64,000 nucleotides of DNA from Elysia crispata (taxonomy: Eukaryota > Mollusca > Gastropoda > Plakobranchidae). Shown piece after piece: positions 12,901-24,800 of this stretch. The stretch is taken from contig JAWDGP010002021.1 of assembly GCA_033675545.1 (NCBI GenBank), positions 62,001 through 126,000 of the forward strand, written 5' to 3'. The stretch's first letter is position 1; each line of letters begins with the position of its first letter. The notes below the pieces were generated by a model that saw only the letters and a program-made list of their open reading frames with translations, ran no database searches and was not told where the DNA came from. The position numbers and the translations under genes are program-made.

Positions 12901-15900
12901 TCAATGCAAGTACATTTGAGACTGTTATATATACCTTCATGATGTCATGACATCCCATCAACAAATACTTTGATTAATTTGCTGAGTACCACTATCATTA
13001 CAAACCTGAATAACATAGTAACATTTATAAAAAGAGCTCTTGGCAATCGCACCTAATGTTATATGATGTATAACATCTATCTGTGGACTACTAAATTTTG
13101 CATTTAAAAAAAAAAGATTTTTCCATTGTATGCTAGTCTGAACTGTAATAGGCTATTTTTTGTTCTGTAAGGTATTTTTGTCTGCATTATATGACTCCGT
13201 TTGTGAAATGGGCCAAAGGTGGATAATATTGAATAAACTTTATTCATTCATTCATAAATTTGGCATCCTTCGTTTTTGTTGTCTTTTTTTTTTTGGTGAA
13301 AGATGTGGTTGCTTGTGATTCAAATTTAAATTAAGTCAAAATAAGCATACAACAGCATGTAAAAACATGCTCTGGAAATTAAAAAATAAAAGGACATAAA
13401 ATGAATAAATAGCTCAAAGCAAACAAAAATGGCTAGAGCTGACAGCCACAATAGAGAGAGAGGTTAAAATAATGATCATAGACAGTGAACTTCAATGTGA
13501 CACAGCATAAAAGACAAAAAAATGAATGCATGTACCTCCTTGACATCAACAAAGTCTTCATCTCCCAAAGCAGTTCTTTTGGCATAAGCAAACTTAAAAG
13601 CCTCAATATTCCTATGGTATGTCAGTATTCTGCCTTCCAAGGAGGCAATATCATGAGGATCCAAATTATAACCTAAAATGGTAAAAGATTAAAAAAAAAA
13701 AGAAGATAAAAAACAGGTATTCATAAAGGAGCATGTTATGATTAATGAGCGCATAAATTGATATACAAACCTTTAACATAAATGTTTGTATAAATAAACA
13801 CTTTAATTATTATTTGCTAAACCTATTTAGCAAGTCCAGCTAACTTTCTCTGCAACAAAATCTGATTATCAAACCCCAAAAAAGCAACTGCTTCCTTTTG
13901 ATTTCTTTTACAAAAAACAAAAAGGCCAAAAAATTTTGGGTGTGATTTTAGATCTTCCTTGTTAAGAGTTGATGATTATAATTATCATAATTTATGAAAC
14001 TTTAAATTAATTAAAATTTTGGTGTCGGATATTTCATCAATGTTATTTTTAAGGTCAAATAAACATTGCTTTTTTAATTCAAAGTCATATTATTTAATTT
14101 ATTCAACCCCCCCCCCCCCCCAAAAAAAAAAAACAAAACAAAACAAAAAAAAACCCCAAAAATACAACAACAAAAAACTACAAAACCGGTTATTGTTTTT
14201 TTTTTTAAAAATAGTCCATTAAAACTTTTCAGTTTTGTGCCCATATAGCTGAAATTGAAATTTTGAAGACACCATCTAAAAAGGAAACATGTTCATTTTA
14301 CATTGCCCTGAAGTTCTCTCATTTACAGATTTAGTCTAACATTGCTGCATTTTGCAGTAAAGAAGAAATTCTTGAATGACTTTATAAATAACATTTTCAT
14401 TCACATTTAGTTTACCGTTTTTCCATTATTTTTTTAAATTTTTAGAGAAACATTTCATTCTTTCTTTCTCATTTTTCTTATCATACTTACACAATATCTT
14501 GGTCTTTTCTTTTTTTAATTCTCCTTCTTCTATTGAGGTTCTTCCTATTCTTCTTTTTCATTGTTACCCTGCTCTAATTTATATTTTCTCATCATAATTT
14601 TTTTACCCGTTCTCTTTCACCTCCTCTTTTGTAACAATTCTATTTTAGTGTCAGAATTCAATGTTCTGCATAGACCATTAATTATACCAAAGTGGAAAAA
14701 AAAAACTACTGACCGTTTAAAAGATTGAGTATAAATGATAGCACCACACCGCTGGAGGGAGGTGGAGGGGATATCACTCTAAGCAAACCATCATCGAGAG
14801 TTGTCTCAATAGGTTTTTTCTCCAACACCTTATAATTTACAAGGTCGTCCTTGGTGACAATTGCACCTAGTTCAAAGCAATAAAATTGTGAGAGTTTCAA
14901 AATTTTTTTAAAGAACACATGAAAAAGCATATTTAATGGTGCTTTACCCCCCAAAAAATTAGTCAAGCTGTTATATTATACAAATACATCATACCTTCGG
15001 TTCAAACTTCTGGTTGATGAATGAAAAATGACACATCTTCATTTTCACTGCGATATATCTATATCAAGTACTTCTCTTGAAACTGTGCAAGTGTGGCATA
15101 ATGCTGCTTAAAACCAGGCAAAAACAACTGAAAACCTTTTCTGTTGCTAACAAAGTAAAACAGTCAAACTGTATTTACTGGCTCATCTGTACAGTAAAAA
15201 TTTCATGAGAAAATGGAGAAAACAAGATCAAAATGATTATTCTGATTACTACAGACATACATAGAGTTTCAAACTATTCAAGGGTGATATTTAAATATAT
15301 ATATATATATCTTGTTTATGCCTTTGCAGGCTCCATATGTTTGTCTTGAACATTTAACATTCAAACTTATTCTTCGCTATACCCTTAAATGTTCACTTTA
15401 TTTCTTAGCTCTGCCATACTTCGTGGTTGGAAGTATTGTGGTTCTTCAGCCTATGGTTCATCTGATCTTATTCCTTAAATAGAACGTCATTGTCTAGTAC
15501 CTTTGGTTACAGTCTTGAGTCTCATTATGTGCTCAAAACCTCTAGACAGTGAGCCCTAAGACCACTTTGATTGCTTGCAGATTAAAGTGTTTCCAATTCA
15601 ATGGCAGAAAATGAAAACATAGAAGTTTGACTTTAGAGAAATGTTTAGTGCTACAAACTACTGAATCTGTAGGTTTCCTGGTGCGCCTCCCAGCATAAAC
15701 CCATTATGAACACTTCATGAGGTCAAACTTTCAGCCATGAAAGGTACTACTGGCCTAAAAATTTATCTGTGTTGGCAACTGATTTGAGATAAATTTCTTT
15801 TGGATTTAATCATAATTAAAGGCATTTAAATATTCCTTTTTAATGAAATGCAGTTCTGAAAAAAACTCTACAAAGTATAATCAAAAAGTATAAATTTTAA

Positions 15901-18900
15901 AATTTGTAATGATACCATTGTAATAAAAATAAAAACAACAATAACAACATTGAATGTTAAAACAATCCTATAAAAGAGAAAGTTAGATAACACAAACAAG
16001 AAATGAAAAGGATGAAAATTAATATTCTAGGCATGAGCAAAGTCAGTTGGCAAGGTGCAAGAAAAATAACATAAGGAACATTTGAAATATTCTACTCAAG
16101 AGGCACAGAACATGAGAGAGGAGTGGCTGTCATACTGGACCAAGATATGGAAAAAATACTCAAAGGATATTGGACACCATCAGATCGAGAATTACTTTTA
16201 AAGGTTGCAGGAAAATCATTTTACTTTAACATCATTCAAACATACGCATCAACATCAACTAATAGTGATGAGGACATAAATAAAATATTAAGACGTAGAG
16301 CAAGCAAAGGCACAATGCAATCAGTAGGATCCTCTTATCATTGTAGGTGATTTTAATGCAAAAGTACGAGAAGGGAGAGAAGAAAATGTGGTATGACCAA
16401 TGGGCATCAGAAACGAGAGGAGAGAAACTAGTTGAATGGTGTCAAACCATCAACCGTATTATTCGAAACACATGGTTTCAGCAACCAATAAAAAGGAAAT
16501 GGTCAGGAAAAAGCATAAAGGAGATGGAAAGCAGAAACCAGATCGATTACATCCTGATAAGTAAAGGATTTAGAAATGTACTTCTCTCAACAAAAACCTA
16601 CCCTGGGCAAGACTGTTATAGTGATCATTTTCCAGTGGCTGCTAAATTCAAACTGAAACTTAAAGAAAAACCAAAAGAAAAAACCTAAAAATATAAAACT
16701 TTACTTGGCTCTATTAAAATCCAACCAGACCCTTCAAGAATTGTATCGCATGGCTGTTCAAAATAAAGTTGAAGTCTTAGCTGAAGCTGAAGAAGTGACC
16801 AGCAATGGGTAAAGTTCAAAGTAGCAATCACAGAAACAGCAGTGGAACAAATACCAAGGGACGAAAGGAAAACAAAACAAAAGTGGAAGACGGAGGATAT
16901 TTTGTACTTCATGGGAAAAAAATGACAGGTAAAAAATAATAGAGTAGAATATGAAACATATAAGGAAATCAGAAAAAAAGTGTGATGAAGCCAAAGAGAA
17001 GTGGATCAATGACAAGTGAAGAAAGTGAGAAACATCGAACAATACCACAAAAGTACTGAGCATACAATGAAGAAGTCTGTAGAAAGAAAAGCTGCTCATT
17101 CACAGGATGTCTTAAAAGTTTTAAAGATGGCAACATTATTTTGGAAAAAGAAAAAATCCTTGACAAATGGGCAGAGTACATGAGTGAACTATTTGAAGAC
17201 CACAGAGAGGATTACAATGTAACCAAGTGAAATTTTGCTGGTCCAACTATCATAAACGATGAGATCAGGGCAGCATTAAGAAAAGCAGGCAAAGCAACAG
17301 GCCCAGACAATATGGTGGAACTTTGAAAACTGTGGAATTGATAAGGTTGCAACATTACTAAACAAAATCTTGACACAGGTCAGATTCTATCTAACATCTC
17401 CAAATCTATATTTGTAGTACTGCCAAAGAAACCAGAGACAACAGAGTGTAAAATTAAATAGAACGAGCATTCTTATGAGTCATATAACCAAAATACTTTT
17501 AAGAATCCTCATGACGTGAGTCAGAAACAAAATAAAACTAGGAATAGTTGAGGAACAGTGTGATTTTGTGGACAGAAATGGTAGACACAAATGCAATCTA
17601 AATCCTCTCAAATATACGTGAACAAGCTCTGCAAGCACAAAAAAGATAATATCAGATATGATTTACTTTATACATTCAAAACTGACATGCTCATTAACAT
17701 AAAAAGTCATAAATACAGACAATAAAAATTCAGGTGTATATATAAATACTAGATGTATTCATGTTTATATACATATCTAAAAATGTTTACCTTGTAAAGA
17801 TTATCTTGAATAAATAAATAAAGTGTATAATAATGGTATTATTATTTTAAAAGCACAACTTACAGTTTAAAGAACATAATGAATTAAACATATAATATTA
17901 TACATAAAATGTGAGATAGATATTGCACTTTTCTGTAGGCCTAGTAGTAGAAGCCTATTTACACACGTCTTAGCAAGTCTCCACTTTTTACATTTATCAT
18001 TGAATAGTGAAATTGATTTTGGCAGAAAGGAGTTTGAGTGTCTAGCTGTTCTTATTTTTACCTGTACCTTTTATGTTTGCAGATTTGTGTTTAAAATACG
18101 ACTTTGCAGAATAATAATTTTGATTCAGACAGAACTTTGGATATAAGCGGACAAGACTGAAAACTCAAAACGACCATTTACACCGATCTTCCATAGATGA
18201 ATTGATCATCCATTTCACTTTTAATAGTGAAGAGTTCTTCTCATACAGACTTGCTAGATTGGCATTTGGAAACAATACAACAGTACCTATCACTACGCTC
18301 TATCTGTCATGCAGTTATATTCTTTATGAAGAGGATGCGTGGCTTCATTGACCTAGGCATTTCACAGACTATTTCATGATGAATAATCACACAACTAACA
18401 CAGTTGAAGATAGACAGAAAAGATCTATGAGTGATCAACAACATATGGTGTGGTGTCAGACACAGACCTTTTCTCTCTCTACAGTAAATTAAAGTAGGAG
18501 GGCACAATGTAAACAACTTGGGATATGCTGATGAAACTGTATTTATTGCAGGAAATTAAGAAAACTTGTAACAATTATTAGATGTTAAAAAAAGCGAAAG
18601 AAAGGATTGGTATTGAATAGTAAAAAGACAGAAGTAATGGTTGTCAGTTGAAGCAATGAGTGTCCACAGATCATCTTATCATATGGGAATAAGCTTAAGC
18701 AAAGGGATCAATTCAAAATTTTGGCTACTATAATATCAAGCATGAACACAACAAAACTCAAATTGCATCAAGAATAGCAGGAGTAAAAAAGAGTTTCCAA
18801 AGAATGAAATCGGTTCTAACAAAGCACATCACCATTCACACAAGAAGAAGAGCCCTGGAGTGCTATATTGAACCCATTCTAATGTGTAGATACGAGGCCT

Positions 18901-21745
18901 GGACAATTTTAAAACAGTTACAAAACAAGCTGGAGGCAACAGAATTGTGATTCTTACGAAGAATGCTATGAATCTCATGGACTGCAAAGAAATCGAATAA
19001 AACAGTGTTTTAAGAAGCTGACACATAAATAGAATATGTAAACCCCAGGTAACCTTTTTTGGCCATGTGATGAGACAAGAGAAACTAGATCATCTAGTGA
19101 CAACTGGAATGATCAAAGTAAAAGGAAGCAGGGGAAAACAGAGAGAAAGGATGTTGGATGGACTAACAAAGTGGATAAAAGTAGGACGAGTGACAGATGA
19201 ACTGAAGGCAACAATGGATAGAAATGTGAGGTAGGTAATCATTGCTTACGCTAAAGAGCAGGGCACCTGATTGATTGAATGATACTAATCATGTTCAATA
19301 AGTCTGTGCACTAAATGGCAATAGTCTTAAATTTATAGGATATTTGAATAAAATTTTCTAAAATTTTGAGAAATTTTGAGCTGTTTTTAAATAAATTAAA
19401 CTTTCCTCATGCAAAGTAGCACCAGCAAAAAACTGTAGAGAGAGAGCCTTATTTGAAGAAAAGGACGCCATAAAAATTACTGATGCCTAAACAGGGAATG
19501 CGTGGCAGCGGCGTGTATGATCCATCTGGTTATCTAGAGTGCCGAGAGCTACTTTGGCACAGAGGGGTAACTGGACTGAAGTGTTTGTTTCTTGATGACA
19601 TGCATGTTAATGGTGGAGAATTGCATGATATCTTCAGTGAATTCGCAAAAGGGTAAACATTCTAACAAGTTACACAATCGGGACTGAAGAACATGAATAG
19701 ATTTTACTCTATATTTGCTCATAAGATTTCTTTGGGGCTTTTACTGCTGTACTCACCAATTTACATAGTCGATACGTGAAGTGTAATGTAATCAATTTTT
19801 ATTTTTTTGGCTGAAGCACTAGCCTCGTCGGTTCTGGATGAGTTTTTAGGCATTTTTTAAAACATTTTCTTACTTTCCTTCCTAAACCAGAATCTCTATC
19901 TTTGCAATAGTCAAAAACAGCATTTTCTCACTTGTACTGCTTGAAAAGCCTATCCAAGGTTGAATTTTTTCATGAAATCTAGGCAGTGTTTCTCAAGAAT
20001 GTGATGCTGTGAGGAATGTATGTCTGTAAGTTGTTATGTACTGCTTCACAGCCAGTTCTGCTCTATCTATATTATCTTTCCTGATAGGGCTATACAGACA
20101 TTCCTAAAGTTGTCATTTAATTTGTTTGATTTACCTTCTACCCTAAACACATGGGCTAATTTTTATCGTGTTTATTTTTGTAACCAGGCAGATTATTTCT
20201 TTGGTCAGTTCTTTGTGTGGAGGTAAAATTTTATTCTTTATTGAGAATTTTACAATATGCGCATTTACAGACATATTAAAAGATTAACTGCAAAGATACA
20301 ACCTAAAAATTTCTTACATTAACATGATGAAAAAAAATATTCAATGATTAATAGACAAACTAATGATATGAGTAAAACAAAATATGGTATGGTTATGATT
20401 TCTGCCTATGATCTGCGAGTGCCTACTTTGAAACATCTTATCTTTTTACTTTTTTACTTCGCAAGCACATTTTTGTTACCATTTTTGCTAAAAGAATTTC
20501 TTTAGTATTATTAACCAGTTATGACCAACTAAATATAATCTACCACGAGTTGAAATGTTTATACACCATTTTAAAATAGATCTAAGGACCTCGGTCATAA
20601 TGCATTTCACATAAAAAACAATCTAAATAAAGGTAAAAACTCGATGAATACAAAAAACACAAATAAGATTATGTCTAAAATGGCTATAGGGTACAGCCAA
20701 ATTTCAGGTCTTGTACCTCTCTCATTTATTTGCCCTTGATCTGATGGTGGGCGAGATCATCAATTGCCTCCTGATAGCTTTATGCTTCGTTATCATAGTC
20801 CCATCGCGATGTGTGTAGTCAGCCCAGGCAGATAGAAGCAAAACCTAAAGATTCAGAATTGTGAGGATTTTCGTTGCCCTTTTGTGAGCACTGCCAAGAC
20901 CAACAAACACAATGAAACCCACCTATGTCTTCCAAGTCTGCCACCACATTTTTCAACAGTGTGCTGGCAGATAGAGAGTCCATATCTTCGCCTGAAATTA
21001 TTTTCAAAGTCTTTGCCAACTGAGGTCGATGCATAATTTCCTTGTAGCGAAAAAGTTTTCCAGTTCTACGATTGATAAAGATTTCTCTGCAGGAGTAAAA
21101 ATAGTGTTTTACTGTCAGTACTTCTGATCTGGGCCTGCTTGCAACTCAAATTTACTTGGCTTCAACAAATAAGCTTTAATCTTACTAATGGTTACTTCAA
21201 CTGTGGGTTGATTTATTAGGCCTTTACCTTGTATGTTGGTCAGCCAATTAATTTAAAATATTTGTCATTCAGCATATCGAATTTCTTTTGTTCAAATTGA
21301 TGGATGAAACAATGAAACATCAAAACATTATTATGTTCATTTTCATGTTCTGACCAAATGTAATATTCGTTTTCCATCCTCAAAAGAAACCTTAATCAAA
21401 ATTGAAATTAAACACTTTCCTGTATATAGTTTCATATAGACCAGCTTGACTAAAACATGTCACTGCTACGCAAAAGAAATGAAAACCTTTAACTAAACAA
21501 AATAAAAATTTATCATACAAAGTTGATAATTTTTGTTGTTTCTAGGTTAAGCAAGTGGCATATCCTTAATGAAAATGAAAACGGAATAAAAAAATGTATT
21601 TTTTACAGTGCAAACATCCTCATAAGCCCTAAAACACTTGTAATCCTATTTCTCTTTCTGAAGGTCTTCTTACCTTATTTGCAAATTATTTCTGGAAGAG
21701 GAAGAGGAAGAGGGAGAGGGAGAGAGAGAGGGAGAGGGAGAGGGA

Positions 21746-21826
<81 letters not shown>

Positions 21827-24800
21827 CTCACAAACAGAGCACCCAATTTGAAATCCTAAATAAACCAAAGAATAAATAAACATTAAGTCTCTAAGCCAAT
21901 ACACAGTATTTCATGTAAGAAACAATTCATAGAGGTTAAAAAATTGTATTAAAAATCAGTCAATTACTGTCATAATCAAAATAAAAAATTAACTCCTCTG
22001 AAATTATTGGTTTTAAGAACACACTTAACTAGTCTCATTTTCATTAAAAAAAATAACCCTAAGAAATTACCAGTGCACTTTGACCAGCAACTTCAACTAT
22101 CAGTTAAATACACAAACGGATTTGTTGCTTCTGCTGTGGGTTTCTAATCCTGCATTCTCAATAAACAAGTAGCCTCTCAGAGCCATAACTGGAGCATAGA
22201 GCAGGGAAATGCAATTAATTTTTTCTACACTCAGAGGCACTTGGTTAGTGTAATATTATTGCAACATTTAAAACTAAGATATTGATAAGACTGATTAGAT
22301 GCAATTTAATTTTATCTCTACCTAACCCAAGCCAAAATGCAGTTGCTGTAACTTACACTTTAGCTCTGATGTCCCTATGGAAATGGACAAATGAAGTTAC
22401 TTGATACGTAGGTTGTAAAGAAGAAAAGGATAAAGAAAAAGGAACTCACTTTAAGGATGGCTCTGTAGAGAGAAGCTCCTTATCATCTTCAATAGCATGG
22501 TGTAAACCAATTGGAACCGGGAAGCCATCCTGCGCCATTTTGATTGCTGGCTCGAACAATTTGGACCATGGCAGATGACCATAGTGTTTATGGGCATGCC
22601 AATAACCCTTGACTTCTGCAGGTACAGCTATACTGAGGGGGCCTTAAAAAGCAGAGAGCAATGGGGCAGGAAGAGATCAAAGGAAATAAAGCAAAATGAA
22701 AGAAATTGTGTGTTGACTGAAAGAAGAAATTTTTCCTAAAACTGATTCTGTAATTTTTGCCTATAATCTCCTTTGGTTCATAATCACTGCAGTCTTGGAT
22801 TTTATTACCAAAAAATAAGGTTAAAATATGCAATATCTTTACACATATATAATGTATGTCTAACCTGACATACTTACTATTGATACCTTTTAATTGTTTA
22901 ACTGTGTTGTAAGATAAAGTATGGAACAGCAACTACAGGTTTTCCTCGCCAAAAAATAACTAACTGATAACAATAACTAAAACTGGTAAAAATAATTATT
23001 GAATATTGCAAATATGCTTTACATGACTCTTGAAGTCAGTAGCTCATAAATAGAATTTTTTTAAAACACTGGAGGGGTTATACAATAATGAATGACCTAG
23101 AAGTATCCTTGCTAGTGAATTCTCATTTAACCTCATACAATACATTTGAAATGAAGTATATGGCTTTACCAATAGCATGAGGACAATAACTAGCTTTGAT
23201 TGATGCACTTTTGCTTAACCCCTCCAAACCTAAAATTACACAGTAAAAAGTTATAGATCCTTGAGACTTGAGATTCTGTAAGTTGCAATACATTCAGTGG
23301 AAATTCGCCTAATTGAAGTAACTGTTGGCTGAAAAAAAGAATGACTTCTTGCTTGACAATTGCAATTTCAGGTTAAAAGAGAAAAGAAGAGAATGCATTC
23401 AACAGACAAATCCCTGAATGTAAATCTATGCAGTCATGTAAAATAGACATTACGGGAAGAGGTATAGAGAAATTGAGAGGATGGTAAATTTATAGAGTGC
23501 CAGAGATATAGGTGAGAGAGTATCTAGGACAGATAGAGAGATAAAGAGATTGGCAGCAGCAGTGAGTGAGAGAGAAACAAGAGAGAGGAAATATAGACAG
23601 GGAGCGAAAGAGATGGAGTGACAGAGAAAGGATGATAGAGAGAGAAACAGAAGAAATGAACGACCTAGGAAGTAAAGATAGATATCTAATATATATATAG
23701 AGAGAGATGTCAGGAGTGAAAGGATAGATATAAAGAGAAATAGACATTGATCAGAGAGAATGCAAAAATAAATTTCAGAAAAATTTCAGTCCCGTTTATC
23801 ACATTTTTTTGTTCTATGTATGTCTAACTGAAGCATTTAAAGAAAATACATCAAGTGCCACAAAATATATTTATTTAAGAAATAGTGCCATGACTCAATG
23901 CATGTTCTCTTTAGCCTTGAATATGCTTTCCTATATTAAAAACCTGTCACAAAATGTGGACAAAAAGATCTTTCCACCACACATATAGTGCATCACTGCC
24001 AAGCAGCAGGCAAAATTATGCTTCTATGACAAGTTGTGAAACCAGTCAGAAACATTCCGCCCTGAACCAACCAAAAAGGAAAAAAATCAATCTGAACTCT
24101 TAGTGCAATCTAAGCCTCAAGTTTTACTTTTTATTTCAAATTTTTTATACAAACCACTTGAAGCCAATTTACGGTTCCCATTGAACATATGTGCTGAAGC
24201 ATTCATTGGTGCAGTTTCCCTTGCATCTATAGCAGTGGCTTTGCCTGATGTACTAGTTGAAAGAAAGAGAAAAAGGGAACACTGATTAAGATATCATCAG
24301 TTAGTCTCTTTCCTTTCATTTTATCTTGAGCCAATGCTCATTTAATAGAAATTTTTGAAACTTAAAACCTATATACAGTGGTTATCAAAAATGGCTGAAA
24401 ACAATTTAGTTAAATGATTAAGCCTCTTATCCCTTATTTAAGTAGAGAATATAAAAGGCATTTGAAACGGGCTGCTTCTTTTTTTAAAATAGATCTTGAC
24501 CAAACAATATTCTAAATTTTATACAGAAAAATAAAAACATTAAAAGCAGGTGACAATATCAATGGTAAGACTGATCTGACCTATTGTAAATGGTCATGAA
24601 GAACCCGCCTCCAATGCCCATAGATTGAGGATCCGTAAGACCAAGACATAGGAGACTTGCAATGGCTGCATCGACAGCATTGCCTCCTTGCAATAGAATG
24701 TGTCTGCAAAGGAAAAGAAATTAAATGTAATAAGATGGGTAAATAGAACTTTTCCTCAAAGAAACAAACTAAAGTTTTGAGAGACAAACCTTGACATATT

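Larger units (their letters stand above)
8760..13255 (+). mobile_element. LINE with L1-type ORF1, APE endonuclease and RT, broken and split by a MITE
   Basis: A single plus-strand LINE fills most of GGT intron 8. It has an ORF1 remnant (8829-9065), endonuclease pieces (9510-9880 and about 10660-10740), a linker (10741-11500), RT pieces (11530-12150) including a YADD box, and a 3' end with a TTTATTCATTCATTCAT tail at 13238-13255. A 468-bp MITE interrupts the endonuclease. The open frames are broken many times. The RT resembles jockey/I/CR1-group LINEs common in molluscs; the exact clade is unresolved. Confidence 0.85.
15930..19290 (+). mobile_element. RTE-type LINE, split by a second LINE fragment
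   Basis: Endonuclease (about 16020-16690), RT (about 17150-17640 and 18400-18960) and C-terminal part (to about 19270) follow in order in GGT intron 6. Blocks include [18 protein letters not shown], a GDFNAKV block, [15 protein letters not shown] and, at the end, [15 protein letters not shown]. These are typical RTE proteins (often mislabelled craniofacial development protein 2). The RT is interrupted at about 17640-18395 by a CR1/Rex-like 3' end in reverse orientation. Several stops and frame changes make it inactive. Confidence 0.85.

Noticed and set aside
21523-21904. Long Arg/Glu and Ser/Leu reading frames on both strands
   Set aside because: They are translations of the (GA)n microsatellite; no flanking conserved protein.
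23490-23747. 85-codon minus-strand frame with many Ser/Leu/Tyr
   Set aside because: Lies in a degenerate GAGAGA/GATAGA tract inside a GGT intron.
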